A DNA stretch of 64,000 nt from Tildeniella nuda ZEHNDER 1965/U140 (GCA_019358895.1 JAHHIG010000013.1:1-64000), one strand, 5' to 3'; shown: positions 34,454 through 45,008, numbered from the stretch's first letter. Program-made: numbers and translations. Notes: generated by a model not told the origin, from the sequence alone.

Positions 34454-36253
34454 ATGCGCGACTTTCTGAAAAATACCCTCGCTACTGTATTGGGCTTATT
34501 GATCTTTTTGGGTCTGAGCATCGGTGGGCTTTTAGCGATTATGATTGCGATCGCAGCCCGTGATACAGGTCCTCAAGTCAAAGACAAGTCCGTATTGGTG
34601 TTTGACTTGGGAACCAACATTACCGATGCGAAGCGCAGCACTAGCTCCAGTCAGGCATTAGGGGACGCGCTCTCAGGCAGTGCCACCAACGACACGATCA
34701 GCCTCCGCGCCGTGCTAGATGCCATCAACGAGGCAACCCGCGATCCTAAAATCGTTGGCATTTACCTGTATGGAGACCAAGAGAGCGCTGGTGGTGCCGG
34801 GTTTGCCACGCTTAAAGAAGTGCGAGAGGCGTTGCAGCGCTTCCGCGCTTCCGGCAAAAAAATTATTGCGTACGATATCTCATGGCAGGAACGGGAGTAC
34901 TACCTTGCATCGGTGGCAAACACGATCGTCCTCAACCCCATTGGCTCCTTTGATCTCAACGGACTGAGTTCCGAATCGATGTTCTACGCGGGCGCACTGA
35001 AAAAGTTTGGCATTGGCGTACAGGTAACGCGTGTTGGCAAGTACAAATCAGCGGTCGAGCCGTTTTTGCTCACAAAGCGCAGCCCCGAAAACCGTGAGCA
35101 AACCCAGCAATTGCTCAACGATCTGTGGACTGAGTTGCTGACAACAGCAGGCAAAGACCGCAAACTCACTGTGGCGCAACTGCAAACCATCGCTGACACC
35201 CAGGGCACTTTGATGGCAACCGATGCTCTCAAAAGTCGCTTAGTGGACAAACTAGCGTATCTAGATGAAGTCGTCGCCGACTGGAAGCAAGTGGCTGGTA
35301 GCGATGAAAAAAACAAATCGTTTCGGCAAATTAGCCTGAAAGCCTACGCCAAAGTTGCTGAAGACAAAGTTGACAAAGGCGCTAAAAATCAGGTTGCTGT
35401 TGTTTATGCAGAAGGCAATATCGTCAGCGGTCAGGGTGGAACAGGGGATGTCGGGGGCGATCGCCTTGCTAAACAACTCCGCCAACTCCGTCAAGATAAC
35501 GACGTGAAAGCAGTGGTGCTGCGGGTCAATAGCCCTGGTGGCAGCGTGACGGCTTCAGAAGTGATTCAACGGGAAGTCATCCTTACTCGTAAGGCAAAGC
35601 CGCTGGTCGTTTCAATGGGTTCTGTCGCCGCATCGGGTGGCTACTGGATTTCGACCTACAGCGATCGCATTTTTGCTGAACCTAACACTATTACAGGCTC
35701 GATCGGGGTATTCGGTGTGCAGCCTAATTTTCAGGCGATCGCCAACGCCAACGGCATCACCTGGGATGCCGTCAAAACGGGACGCTACGCCGATAGCCAA
35801 ACCACTTCCCGTCCCAAAAATCCGCAAGAACTGGCAATCCTGCAAAAATCGGTCGATCAAATCTATGACCAGTTCCTCACCAAAGTCGCCGATTCCCGCA
35901 AACTGCCTAAGGCTAAAGTTGCCGAAATCGCTCAGGGACGAGTGTGGTCAGGGCTAAAAGCCAAACAGCTTGGCTTGGTCGATGAACTGGGCGGCATTGA
36001 GGCAGCCATTCAGGATGCTGCCAAACGCGCCAAACTGGGCAATGATTGGCAAGTTGAAGAATATCCCAAAACACGTGGTCTAGAACGGTTCTTTGAGCAA
36101 CTGGGGAACGACGCAGCGGCTCAGAGTGCCTCGCCTCGCGATCCGCTTACAATCCAGGTCGAAAAACTTCAGGCAGATTTAAACGCACTCAAAGCGATGA
36201 ACGATCCGCTAGGGGTTTATGTCCGCCTTCCCTTCAATTTCAGAATTGATTAA
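34454..36253 (+). CDS. sppA: Signal peptide peptidase SppA, 67K type (protease IV)
   Basis: Membrane-anchored serine protease that degrades cleaved signal peptides; in cyanobacteria also linked to high-light acclimation and phycobilisome turnover. A single N-terminal transmembrane helix (about 8-35) is followed by two homologous domains. The catalytic dyad is visible as Lys198 (RVGKYKSAVEPF) in the N-domain and Ser394 (GSVAASGGYW) in the C-domain, the arrangement of the long E. coli-type enzyme. Length 599 aa, as expected. Confidence 0.94.
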   Translation: MRDFLKNTLATVLGLLIFLGLSIGGLLAIMIAIAARDTGPQVKDKSVLVFDLGTNITDAKRSTSSSQALGDALSGSATNDTISLRAVLDAINEATRDPKIVGIYLYGDQESAGGAGFATLKEVREALQRFRASGKKIIAYDISWQEREYYLASVANTIVLNPIGSFDLNGLSSESMFYAGALKKFGIGVQVTRVGKYKSAVEPFLLTKRSPENREQTQQLLNDLWTELLTTAGKDRKLTVAQLQTIADTQGTLMATDALKSRLVDKLAYLDEVVADWKQVAGSDEKNKSFRQISLKAYAKVAEDKVDKGAKNQVAVVYAEGNIVSGQGGTGDVGGDRLAKQLRQLRQDNDVKAVVLRVNSPGGSVTASEVIQREVILTRKAKPLVVSMGSVAASGGYWISTYSDRIFAEPNTITGSIGVFGVQPNFQAIANANGITWDAVKTGRYADSQTTSRPKNPQELAILQKSVDQIYDQFLTKVADSRKLPKAKVAEIAQGRVWSGLKAKQLGLVDELGGIEAAIQDAAKRAKLGNDWQVEEYPKTRGLERFFEQLGNDAAAQSASPRDPLTIQVEKLQADLNALKAMNDPLGVYVRLPFNFRID

Positions 36254-36858
36254 CCCTGTTCGTTTAGTTCGCAGAAGCTTTACCTTTACTCAGTCATAAC
36301 TTCATACAAAGCCAGTCATCTCTGTATATTGTTTAAGTGTATGGAGTCTGCTCTTGCGATCGCTGACTGTACTAAAAATTAAGGTTTGATGTAACCCCTG
36401 TTCTCCAGAGCGTGCAATGGCTCACGTAGAGAATAGTCTCTCACTGAGGTGAATGCTGGAACGCGACTACTCTGCCCAACTACTTGAACTCTCGTGTGCT
36501 GGTACCAGAACTCATCTTTATCTTGCTGCAACAGCGGTGCTTGAAGGGCGATCGATCGCATCTTTCCGATACCTCGCGTTAATTGAGTGTAATTTTAATC
36601 GCGGCGAGAACGCGCTGGTTGAACCCTGCGATCGCGCTTTTCAACTGACTTAAGCTGTTAGGTTTTGTACCCTTCATGTGCAGCCGTCTCAGTTTCACTC
36701 ACCATACCTGAGCCTCAACTTTACGCCTGTCTGCGAAAAGTTGTAGCGCGCCCAACCAGTAACCACTGTGATTGATGGGTGTCATCAAGCTTCCCTGCTT
36801 GCAATTAGCAAAGAAACCAACTTTTGCTCTACCGCGTCGCTACAAGTAAGAGTGCTTG
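36254..36858. other. Spacer downstream of sppA
   Basis: About 600 bp with no convincing gene. A 66-codon open frame at 36453-36653 has no recognisable family. A few HIP1-type GCGATCGC-like words only. Confidence 0.5.
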
Positions 36859-37037
36859 CTGAGAGGCTGTTTGAAAAGTGTCTGGCGGTTAAAACCGCGA
36901 CTACATTAACAAAGTCCGCCTGCGCGGACTACCTCAGCACGAGGGTTTTGGAACCTGCGTAGGCAGGTTTTGTGTGTGTAGCCGCGACTTCAGTCGCCAG
37001 AGCTACACGCATCTGGACTTTTAAAACATCCTCTGAG
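36859..37037. mobile_element. MITE-like palindromic element
   Basis: About 180 bp bounded by terminal inverted repeats that match at 18 of 22 positions: 36859-36880 (core GAGGCTGTTTGAAAAGT) against the complement of 37016-37037 (core GAGGATGTTTTAAAAGT). Inside is a second inverted pair (CTGGCGGTTAAAACCGCGAC and GTCGCGGCT...) and two small palindromes, GTCCGCCTGCGCGGAC and AACCTGCGTAGGCAGGTT. It has no coding capacity. Very similar interspersed palindromic elements are common in filamentous cyanobacterial genomes. Presumably moved by a transposase encoded elsewhere. Confidence 0.75.
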
Positions 37038-37118
37038 CTTTGCTGTGCACTAGCTGCTTAGGTTTTAGCTTTTTCAACCTAACCAGAGACCACATGTAAA
37101 GGTGATCCCACATCTATA

Positions 37119-38624
37119 ATGTCCAATCTTAAATTTGGTAGGCTCCGCTTGGGTAGGACTCGCTTTAGCCGTTTTGCCGTTATTGGTTTTGGTCTTGCGC
37201 TTGTCGTTGTGGCTGTACTGACCTTTGGTCATGTTCAGTCATTACTTTGTTCGATAACCAAGCCCACTGTACAAAAATCAGGGACAAGTCTACTACCTGC
37301 GACTGTGAGTGATCCGGTTCGCTATGGCATTGGTCTGCAACGCACAATGAACCTGCTGCGTACTAGCACTCCTGAACATCGCAATACGGTTAAGATCCTT
37401 TTTTATGGTCAGTCCATTACGAAGCAAAATTGGTGGCTAGAGATTGCCGATGACTTCAGGCAACGCTTCCCCAATGCTGACATTATTTTTGACAATCGCG
37501 CGATCGGGGGCTTTTCTAGCTCACTGCTCGTCCGCACTGCTGAGCATGATCTGTATCCGTTTTACCCAGATTTGGTCATCTTCCACGCCTATGGTGGGCA
37601 TGGCGATTATGAAAAAATTATTGCCAATATTCGCCGTCGTACCACGGCTGAGGTTGTACTGGTTTCAGACCATGTTGACTGGCTGGCAACGGGCACAAAC
37701 GCCGATGATTCAGATGCGGTCAAACGGTACAAATGGCATAACAAGCACTCCAATGAGTGGCTGCCTGCACTCGCTCAAAAGTATGGCTGTGAACTAATCG
37801 AGATTCGTAAACCGTGGGAGCGCTACCTTAGGGATAACAAGCTTCAAGCTCAGTCGTTATTAAGAGATGGCATTCATCTGAACGCTCGTGGCGATAGTTT
37901 GATGGCAGATCTGGTGGGAAACCATTTACGCAACGTACCCCAACTAACTTTCAATCCATCCAAAGAGACTGTGAAGCGCTACGTTGTTGGCAGCGATATT
38001 CAAATTAAAGACGGCAAGCTTGCACTAGAGTTTGATGGCAACCGCGTTGATCTAGTGCGAAACACCAAGGCTGACAAAAATCCTGGGTTTGCCCAGATTC
38101 TGATTGATGGTAAGAGTCCCTCAACGCTACCTGACCTTTACACCATCGGTCGCCCCAGTAATGCGATCGGTGTTGAGTGGCCCTCCATTCTGCATGTGAC
38201 AGCCAAACAGCCTCTGGTCGCAGAAGATCGGCTATTGGTGGTGACAGCAGTCGATACAGAGACCCAAAAAGTTAAGTTCGATGCGTTTGGCTCTAAAACC
38301 GGGTTTGACGGTCGTGGCGACAGTGACCAAACCTTTGTGTCCGACTCTGGGCGAGTTGTGATCGAGCCGCAAGATTGGTGGCTAAAGCATGCGTATCAAC
38401 TCTCTAATCAAATGGTACCCGTTGGCTTTCAGATTAAGTGGCGTGTCGAACCATTGTTCTCGGATACCTATGCTGTACCAGATGCGATAGATCCATCCCA
38501 CGAATCCGTGACGCTCGCTGCTCAAAATCTCAGCAATGCTAAGCATACACTTGAGCTTTTGCCAATCACTTCAAACGATTCATTACCCCAAGAGATTCGT
38601 GTGTACCGCCCTCTGGTTCAGTAA
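37119..38624 (+). CDS. SGNH/GDSL hydrolase family protein
   Basis: A 501-aa protein with an N-terminal membrane anchor (about 18-42) and an extracytoplasmic SGNH-type hydrolase domain. Block I reads FYGQSITKQ (Ser as nucleophile in GQS instead of GDS); block II Gly occurs in NRAIGGFSS; block III is HAYGGHGD; block V is RDGIHLNARG with the Asp-x-x-His dyad. The C-terminal 200 residues look like a beta-sandwich carbohydrate-binding module. It probably acts as an esterase or deacetylase on surface polysaccharide (inference). Monocistronic. Confidence 0.78.
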   Translation: MSNLKFGRLRLGRTRFSRFAVIGFGLALVVVAVLTFGHVQSLLCSITKPTVQKSGTSLLPATVSDPVRYGIGLQRTMNLLRTSTPEHRNTVKILFYGQSITKQNWWLEIADDFRQRFPNADIIFDNRAIGGFSSSLLVRTAEHDLYPFYPDLVIFHAYGGHGDYEKIIANIRRRTTAEVVLVSDHVDWLATGTNADDSDAVKRYKWHNKHSNEWLPALAQKYGCELIEIRKPWERYLRDNKLQAQSLLRDGIHLNARGDSLMADLVGNHLRNVPQLTFNPSKETVKRYVVGSDIQIKDGKLALEFDGNRVDLVRNTKADKNPGFAQILIDGKSPSTLPDLYTIGRPSNAIGVEWPSILHVTAKQPLVAEDRLLVVTAVDTETQKVKFDAFGSKTGFDGRGDSDQTFVSDSGRVVIEPQDWWLKHAYQLSNQMVPVGFQIKWRVEPLFSDTYAVPDAIDPSHESVTLAAQNLSNAKHTLELLPITSNDSLPQEIRVYRPLVQ

Positions 38625-38720
38625 TGTAGTACCGATAGACCAGATTGGAGTAGCACTGCTTCAACTCTAGCTTCATGAGCTACTATGAGTAAGAGCGCCA
38701 CAGGGAACTCTTGTGGTCTC

Positions 38721-38775
38721 TTCTGGCTTCGTGAAGTTTTAACTTCGTGAGAAGTGGGTTACGCCCACTTTTTTT
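38721..38775 (+). promoter_or_regulatory. rimP leader with terminator/antiterminator-like hairpins
   Basis: AAGTGGG (38752-38758) pairs perfectly with CCCACTT (38764-38770), followed by a T-run through 38775, 10 bp before the rimP ATG. This is an intrinsic-terminator shape inside the leader. Just upstream ACTTC (38742-38746) can pair with GAAGT (38751-38755), which overlaps the left terminator arm, so the two hairpins exclude each other. A third hairpin, GAAGTTTTAACTTC, lies at 38733-38746. The arrangement suggests attenuation of the rimP-nusA operon. Confidence 0.6.
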
Positions 38776-38785
38776 ATTGGTACTC

Positions 38786-39247
38786 ATGGCTCATCCGCTG
38801 ATTCCACAAATCATTGATCTGGCTCATCCACTGGCAGACTCTCTTGGCTTGCAGGTCGTTGGGGCAGTTTTTCACACCAACCAACAGCCTCCCATCTTAC
38901 GTATCGATATTTGCCATCCTGAGCGCGATACAAGCCTGGAGGACTGTGAACAGTTGAGCCGCGCCTTGGAGTCAACGCTGGATGCCACAGAAATTCTGCC
39001 AGAGGCTTATGTGCTAGAGGTTTCCAGCCCTGGTATTTCTCGCCTGCTGACAACCGATCGCGAGTTTATTTCGTTTAAGGGCTTTGCCATTATCCTGACA
39101 ACGGCTGAACCCTACGCCGGACAGCAAGAATGGACGGGACAGCTAATTCGACGGGATGAGAGCACCGTTCACATTAACCAAAAAGGACGAGCGATCGCCA
39201 TCCCACGTGCACTGGTCACCAAGGTTCAACTAGACGAACGGCGGTAG
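38786..39247 (+). CDS. rimP: Ribosome maturation factor RimP
   Basis: A 153-aa factor for 30S subunit assembly. Family motifs: the LGLQVVGAVF start, RIDICHPE, the block CEQLSRALESTLDA, and YVLEVSSPGISRLL. A C-terminal SH3-like barrel follows. The start is ATG at 38786 (MAHPLIPQI); an upstream in-frame GTG at 38747 would translate through the terminator-like hairpin and is unlikely. First gene of the rimP-nusA-ylxR run. Confidence 0.94.
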   Translation: MAHPLIPQIIDLAHPLADSLGLQVVGAVFHTNQQPPILRIDICHPERDTSLEDCEQLSRALESTLDATEILPEAYVLEVSSPGISRLLTTDREFISFKGFAIILTTAEPYAGQQEWTGQLIRRDESTVHINQKGRAIAIPRALVTKVQLDERR

Positions 39248-39289
39248 TTCAGAAATCAGAACTCAGGAGCCAGAAGATTTAACTCAGAA

Positions 39290-39365
39290 CTCTTCCCTTA
39301 ACTCCCCATCTCTTCATCCCCCCATCTCTTCATCTCCTCACCCCTTTTTCCCAATTCCCTCACAC
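39290..39365. repeat. Polypyrimidine tract between rimP and nusA
   Basis: CT-rich words (CTCCCCATCTCTTCATCCCCCCATCTC) for about 75 bp, immediately before the nusA Shine-Dalgarno (GGAG) and start. Confidence 0.7.
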
Positions 39366-39381
39366 TTACGGAGACTTCCCA

Positions 39382-40749
39382 ATGTCAATGGTCACCCTAC
39401 CCGGACTCAGAGACATGATTGATAGCATCAGCCGGGAGCGAAACCTGCCCAAACTGGCGGTACAGGCAGCGCTGCGCGAGGCATTGCTCAAAGGCTACGA
39501 GCGGTATCGTCGCACTCAGCGAATCGATAACCCCAACTTTGACGAAGAGTACTTCGCCAACTTTGAAGTGGAGCTGGATGTGGAAGAAGAAGGCTTTCGG
39601 GTGCTGGCAGCGAAGACGATCGTGGAGGACGTTGAAAATCCTGACCACCAGATTGCACTTCAGGAAGTCCAGGAAGTTGCTGCTGAGGCACAACCTGGCG
39701 ATACCGTTGTGCTAGACGTAACGCCTGATCAGGGTGACTTTGGGCGCATGGCGGCGATTCAAACCAAGCAAGTCCTTGCACAGAAATTACGCGACCAGCA
39801 GCGCAAACTGGTGCAAGAAGAGTTTCAGGATCTCGAAGGCACTGTTTTGCAAGCGCGGGTGCTACGTTTTGAGCGGCAGTCCGTCATTATGGCGGTGAAT
39901 AGCGGCTTTGGACAACCAGAGGTCGAAGCTGAACTACTAAAGCGTGATCAGCTTCCTAACGACAACTACCGGGCAAACGCAACATTTAAGGTCTACCTGA
40001 AAAAGGTTTCTGAAGGCGCACATCGAGGACCCCAACTGCTGGTATCACGAGCGGATGCTGGTTTGGTGGTCTACCTGTTTGCCAACGAAGTCCCCGAAAT
40101 CGAGGATGAGATTGTCCGTATTGTCGCAGTTGCTAGAGAAGCCAATCCACCGTCTCGCTTCGTGGGTCCGCGGACCAAAATTGCGGTCGATACAGTAGAA
40201 CGTGATGTTGATCCCGTGGGGGCTTGCATTGGAGCGAGAGGCTCACGAATTCAGGTGGTCGTTAACGAGCTACGCGGTGAAAAAATTGATGTCATTCGCT
40301 GGTCTCCTGATCCCTCAACCTACATTTCCAATGCGCTGAGTCCAGCACGTGTTGATGAAGTCCGCCTAGTTGATCCCGAAGGACGGCAAACACATGTGTT
40401 GGTACCCGACGATCAACTCAGTCTGGCGATCGGCAAAGAAGGGCAAAATGTGCGTCTGGCAGCCCGTCTCACAGGCTGGAAAATCGACATTAAGGACTCT
40501 GCGAAGTATGACTATGAAGCAGAGAACCAGAAGATTGCAACCGCACTGGAGTCGCGTCGTCGATTACAACCCGTTGAGTCTGACGAGTACGACGACTACG
40601 AAGACGAAGACGAACCAGAGACTGCTGAAGAGGCATACGTCGCTCCTGAGGTTGCCACTGAAGACGATTTCTTAGACGACGAGCAGGCAACAGGTGCTGC
40701 GGCTGACGGCTCTGGGGTTGAATCGAACGACGCTCTAAAGCGTCCCTAA
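39382..40749 (+). CDS. nusA: Transcription termination/antitermination factor NusA
   Basis: RNA-polymerase-associated factor controlling pausing, termination and antitermination. Order: an N-terminal RNAP-binding domain (about 1-130), an S1 domain, then two KH domains including VGACIGARGSRIQVVVNEL and LSLAIGKEGQNVRLAARLTGWKIDI. After about residue 380 comes an acidic tail rich in Asp and Glu. The C-terminal acidic-repeat domains of E. coli NusA are absent, as usual for cyanobacteria. 455 aa. GGAG lies just upstream of the ATG. Second gene of the rimP operon. Confidence 0.96.
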   Translation: MSMVTLPGLRDMIDSISRERNLPKLAVQAALREALLKGYERYRRTQRIDNPNFDEEYFANFEVELDVEEEGFRVLAAKTIVEDVENPDHQIALQEVQEVAAEAQPGDTVVLDVTPDQGDFGRMAAIQTKQVLAQKLRDQQRKLVQEEFQDLEGTVLQARVLRFERQSVIMAVNSGFGQPEVEAELLKRDQLPNDNYRANATFKVYLKKVSEGAHRGPQLLVSRADAGLVVYLFANEVPEIEDEIVRIVAVAREANPPSRFVGPRTKIAVDTVERDVDPVGACIGARGSRIQVVVNELRGEKIDVIRWSPDPSTYISNALSPARVDEVRLVDPEGRQTHVLVPDDQLSLAIGKEGQNVRLAARLTGWKIDIKDSAKYDYEAENQKIATALESRRRLQPVESDEYDDYEDEDEPETAEEAYVAPEVATEDDFLDDEQATGAAADGSGVESNDALKRP

Positions 40750-40772
40750 GCGGTTGCTCATGGTGGGTGTGA

Positions 40773-41072
40773 ATGAAGCCAAACTATCGACGCTGTGTTA
40801 GCTGCCGCAAAGTCGCTCTCAAGGAGGAATTTTGGCGCATTGTGCGACTCTCATCTCCTCAAGCGCACACCTCTTCCTTGGTAGAGTTAGATCAGGGTAT
40901 GGGACGATCGGTGTATCTCTGCCCCCAAGCAACGTGCTTAAAACTGGCACAAAAAAAAGATCGCCTGGGGCGGGCACTCAAAGCGCCAGTGGCTGACCAG
41001 TTGTACCATACGCTCTGGCAGCGCTTGTCTAGCGATCAGGCGAGGCATCAACCGGAACAAACGCTTCAGTAA
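40773..41072 (+). CDS. ylxR: YlxR family RNA-binding protein (DUF448)
   Basis: A 99-aa basic protein with the family start RRCVSCRKVALKEEFWRIVR and the block GMGRSVYLCPQATCLKLAQKK. YlxR family proteins are thought to bind RNA and are encoded between nusA and infB in most bacteria; in some they regulate RNase P or transcription. It lies 23 bp after nusA and is co-transcribed. Here infB follows only after about 765 bp. Confidence 0.93.
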   Translation: MKPNYRRCVSCRKVALKEEFWRIVRLSSPQAHTSSLVELDQGMGRSVYLCPQATCLKLAQKKDRLGRALKAPVADQLYHTLWQRLSSDQARHQPEQTLQ

Positions 41073-41837
41073 CGTGAGGGTGACGATCGGCAACGCAAAA
41101 ACCAATTTCAGTCTCTTGCTACCGGAACAGGGTAAGATAAACGCCTTGTAGGGAAAAATTAACTTTGCACGGTGACTGCGTTCAAAATGACAGGTATTGG
41201 CTAGACTGATAGCTGCGGTTCCAGACTTTAAGAGGGCGACTGTACACTTTGATCTGTTATAAGCCAGCGATTCGTTGCAAGCCAGCGGTGCTCCCCAAGC
41301 AGAGCACACGTATTTTACAAGCGAGATACCGTATTAGTGAGCGGTTTCATAGATCTCTGCTGTATCGATTAGTTGAACGATCGAGCGCTTGCTTGATGCC
41401 AGATCGATGGCGTTCCTCAACCCGTGGAGGCGCAGAGAAACTAGGGGACTAAAGACGATATTGACATGACGTAAAACCAATGTCGTTGTTCCCAAAGCGC
41501 CAAACCTAGAACCACACCTTGCGGCAGTTTTGACCAAGGTAAGTTAGTGTGAGGATGTTAGCCAGTACTGGCTGTAACCGTTGCATCAAAACCAGAAACC
41601 CAAATCAAGCCAGTGTCGTCAGATTTGTGCAAAATTAGAAGAAGGAACTCTTTGCAGCCTTGGGCATCGCCCATCGCTTTTTGGGACTGTTGTAATGAAA
41701 AGCTAGAGTCACCCCCGACCGGAATCAGTAGGTCTTTAGTTCCCCCTTGGGAATAAGTTCAATTTGAATCCAATGTCGTTTTAGTCAAAGCAGCAGGCAA
41801 TTATGTGAAAACAGGATAGGTAGCGAGGGCAGAGCGG
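41073..41837. other. Unusually long ylxR-infB spacer
   Basis: 765 bp in a place where these genes are normally adjacent or overlapping. No ORF of the expected kind (for example an L7Ae-type protein), no repeat family of this window and no tRNA could be seen. It presumably contains a separate infB promoter. Confidence 0.5.
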
Positions 41838-44800
41838 ATGAATAATGGCAAGGTCAGAATTTACGAGTTATCAAGGGAATTGAATTTGGACAATAAGGAT
41901 TTATTAGCCGTTTGCGAACAGTTGAACATTTCAGTAAAAAGCCACAGCAGCACCATTACTGACTCCGAAGCTGAGTTGATTCGCACGGCTGCCGAGACGT
42001 ACACTGCCAAGCCCCCCTCTCCTGCCAAGTCTGCCCCATCCCGCAATGGGGCTAACTCTCAGACGGCGGAGGCAAAAACGAAAACAGCAGCTCCAGTGCA
42101 AAAGAAGCAGCAGATTCTTGAAATCCGCAAGCCCGTTATTCGTCAAGCGCCCAGTCCAGAACCTCCTAACCCACCTCAACCCAGTGCTCCTCAGCCCACT
42201 GCAATTGAGCCAGCGCCAACGACCCCGGCACCGACGAAGCCGTCGGTACCAAGCCGTCCTGCCCATCCTGCCGCTGCAAGTGTGCAGGTAGAACTGCCAG
42301 TCAGTCCTGAAATTGACACCCCAGCATCACTACCCGACGATCAGCCGCAAGTACCCGATAGTAGCTTCCATGAGGAGACGGTTGCAGCGCCAGCGATTCA
42401 TGTTGAAGCGCGCGATCGTCCTTTAGCTGTAGTAGAGAGCCAACCTGAACTTTCAGTACCGCCAGCGCGACCAAGCACCTCAGCCAACACACCTCGGGTT
42501 AACCTTGCCAACCGCCCCCTCTTAAAGCGTTCTCGAGCAGATCAAGGTCCACAGACCGTTATCGAGTCAGAAGAGCCAGCAAGAGACGCTAGCCCTGTAG
42601 CTGAACACGATGCAGCCTTTAAAGCACCATCGAAACCAGCTCCAGTGAACCGCGCCCCAGGACCGGTTAAACCTGCCGACGGTCGCTCGGCTCCCCGACC
42701 GCAAACGATCGTCGAATTGCGCCGTCCGCCTCGCCCCGTGCGTCCTGGTGAAGGCACGGCTGTTGAAGGTTCACGCGTGGAGGGAGTGGTTCTACGCGGC
42801 AACCGTCCAAGTGCGCCGTCAGCACCTACTGCTGCTGCCCCTGGAGGCGTTGCTTCTCCAGATGTGCAGCTCCAAGCACGACCCGCATTGCCTCGCACTA
42901 AAAAGGCTAAAAGTTGGCAGGAGGAGGAAGAGGAAGGGCGCGAAGCTGAAAAAGCAGCCAAGGTTGCTGGCAAGACGAAGCGCCGCACTCAGGTAGCGGT
43001 CGACGAAGATGAAGACGATATCGACAACCTCTTGAACAAAGATGGTGAGGCAGCCACGCCGATCAGCCTCTCTTTGGTGCGCCCTGCAAAACCGAAATCA
43101 GCGCGTGCGACTCAGGTAAAAGCACCCGCGGCAGCACCAAGAGCGAAAAAGACCTCTAGCCCACGCGATCGCCGCGATCGTCGTGAACAAGAAGTCAAAA
43201 TTGAAAAGCCAGAGAAGATTACTCTACATGGCGGTCTGACGGTGCAAGAGCTGTCTTCCATCATGGAGATTCCCGATACCGACATTATTCGCACCTTGTT
43301 TATGAAAGGTATTGCGGCGACGGTCACTCAGACGCTTGACATCGGCACGGCAACCATGGTGGCGCAGGAACTGGGAGTCGAAGTTGAGACTGGACAGCGA
43401 GAAGCCGAAGCGAAAAAAATCACTGAAATGCTGGATGCGGGTGATCTGGAAAAACTCCAGCGCCGTCCACCAGTCGTCACCATTATGGGGCACGTCGATC
43501 ATGGCAAAACAACCTTGCTGGATTCGATTCGCAAAACCAAGGTGGCGCAAGGCGAAGCGGGTGGCATCACGCAGCACATTGGCGCTTATCACGTCGATGT
43601 CGAGCACGAAGGCAAGATGCAGCAGGTTGTCTTCTTAGACACGCCTGGTCACGAAGCGTTTACTGCCATGCGGGCACGTGGTGCAAGGGTCACAGACATT
43701 GCGGTGCTTGTCGTTGCCGCTGACGACGGCGTGCGTCCGCAGACGATCGAAGCAATCAGCCACGCCAAAGCGGCAGAAGTGCCCATCGTGGTTGCCATCA
43801 ACAAGGTGGATAAGGAAGAAGCACAGCCCGATCGCGTGAAGCAGGAGCTAACCGAGTACGGTCTAGTACCCGAAGAATGGGGTGGCGACACTGTAATGGT
43901 GGCGGTCAGCGCCATTTCAGGTGAGAACCTGGATACGCTGTTAGAAATGATTCTGCTGGTCGCTGAAGTAGAAGACCTTTACGCCAACCCCGATCGCTCT
44001 GCAAGAGGAACGGTGATTGAGGCACACCTCGACAAGGCGAAAGGTCCTGTAGCGACTCTGCTGATTCAGAATGGTACGCTGCGGGTGGGCGATACGATTG
44101 TTGCGGGTTCGGCTCTGGGCAAAGTACGGGCAATGGTAGACGATCGCGGTCAACGTGTGAAGCAAGCCGATCCCTCCTTTGCGGTTGAGGTCCTTGGTTT
44201 GGGCGACGTACCAGCCGCAGGCGACGACTTCCAAGTCTTTGAGGATGAAAAAGAAGCTCGTTCGATTGCATCTGACAAAACCGACGAGCAGCGCCAATCT
44301 CGACTCCTACAGGCAATGTCTTCACGCCGCGTCAGCTTGAACACGATTTCTGCACGCGCTCAAGAAGGTGACCTCAAGGAGCTGAACCTGGTCTTGAAGG
44401 CAGACGTGCAGGGTTCTGTAGAGGCGCTTCTCGGTGCGCTGAAGCAGCTCCCTCAGAACGAAGTGCAGGTGCGAGTGCTGTATGCCGCTCCTGGTGAAAT
44501 CAGTGAAACTGACGTGGATCTAGCAGCAGCAAGTGATGCCGTCATGATTGGCTTCAACACCACACTGGCAACAGGGGCACGTCAAGCCGCCGATCGTGCT
44601 GGGGTTGATGTCCGTGAGTACAACATCATCTACGCACTGCTTGACGACATTCAGGCGGCGATGGAAGGTCTACTCGAACCTGAACTGATTGAGGAACCGC
44701 TTGGTCAGGCTGAGGTGCGGGCAGTGTTCCCGGTCGGACGCGGTGCGGTAGCTGGCTGCTATGTCCAATCTGGTAAGCTCGTTCGCAACTGTAAGGTGAG

Positions 44801-44993
44801 GATTCGTCGCGGCAGCGAAATCGTTCACGAAGGCAACCTGGATTCGCTGAAGCGGATGAAGGAAGATGCGCGTGAAGTGAACGCTGGCTACGAGTGTGGT
44901 ATCGGTATCGACAGCTTCAACGGCTGGAAAGAAAGCGATGTCATTGAGGCATACCGCATGATTACCAAGCGACGGACACTGTCACCGAAGTAA
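41838..44993 (+). CDS. infB: Translation initiation factor IF-2
   Basis: GTPase that brings initiator fMet-tRNA to the 30S subunit and promotes subunit joining. The 1051 residues comprise an IF2_N module ([18 protein letters not shown]), a long disordered Pro/Ala-rich region (about 60-430), a second IF2_N-type module ([21 protein letters not shown]), the G domain with G1 [13 protein letters not shown]3 DTPGHEAF and G4 NKVD, and then domains II, III and C2. The length is typical of cyanobacterial IF-2. It is followed by a strong palindromic terminator. Confidence 0.97.
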   Translation: MNNGKVRIYELSRELNLDNKDLLAVCEQLNISVKSHSSTITDSEAELIRTAAETYTAKPPSPAKSAPSRNGANSQTAEAKTKTAAPVQKKQQILEIRKPVIRQAPSPEPPNPPQPSAPQPTAIEPAPTTPAPTKPSVPSRPAHPAAASVQVELPVSPEIDTPASLPDDQPQVPDSSFHEETVAAPAIHVEARDRPLAVVESQPELSVPPARPSTSANTPRVNLANRPLLKRSRADQGPQTVIESEEPARDASPVAEHDAAFKAPSKPAPVNRAPGPVKPADGRSAPRPQTIVELRRPPRPVRPGEGTAVEGSRVEGVVLRGNRPSAPSAPTAAAPGGVASPDVQLQARPALPRTKKAKSWQEEEEEGREAEKAAKVAGKTKRRTQVAVDEDEDDIDNLLNKDGEAATPISLSLVRPAKPKSARATQVKAPAAAPRAKKTSSPRDRRDRREQEVKIEKPEKITLHGGLTVQELSSIMEIPDTDIIRTLFMKGIAATVTQTLDIGTATMVAQELGVEVETGQREAEAKKITEMLDAGDLEKLQRRPPVVTIMGHVDHGKTTLLDSIRKTKVAQGEAGGITQHIGAYHVDVEHEGKMQQVVFLDTPGHEAFTAMRARGARVTDIAVLVVAADDGVRPQTIEAISHAKAAEVPIVVAINKVDKEEAQPDRVKQELTEYGLVPEEWGGDTVMVAVSAISGENLDTLLEMILLVAEVEDLYANPDRSARGTVIEAHLDKAKGPVATLLIQNGTLRVGDTIVAGSALGKVRAMVDDRGQRVKQADPSFAVEVLGLGDVPAAGDDFQVFEDEKEARSIASDKTDEQRQSRLLQAMSSRRVSLNTISARAQEGDLKELNLVLKADVQGSVEALLGALKQLPQNEVQVRVLYAAPGEISETDVDLAAASDAVMIGFNTTLATGARQAADRAGVDVREYNIIYALLDDIQAAMEGLLEPELIEEPLGQAEVRAVFPVGRGAVAGCYVQSGKLVRNCKVRIRRGSEIVHEGNLDSLKRMKEDAREVNAGYECGIGIDSFNGWKESDVIEAYRMITKRRTLSPK

Positions 44994-45008
44994 TCAACGT
45001 CTGATACT

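Noticed and set aside
36453-36653. 66-codon ORF in the sppA downstream spacer
   Set aside because: No similarity to anything I recognise; HIP1-rich non-coding composition.
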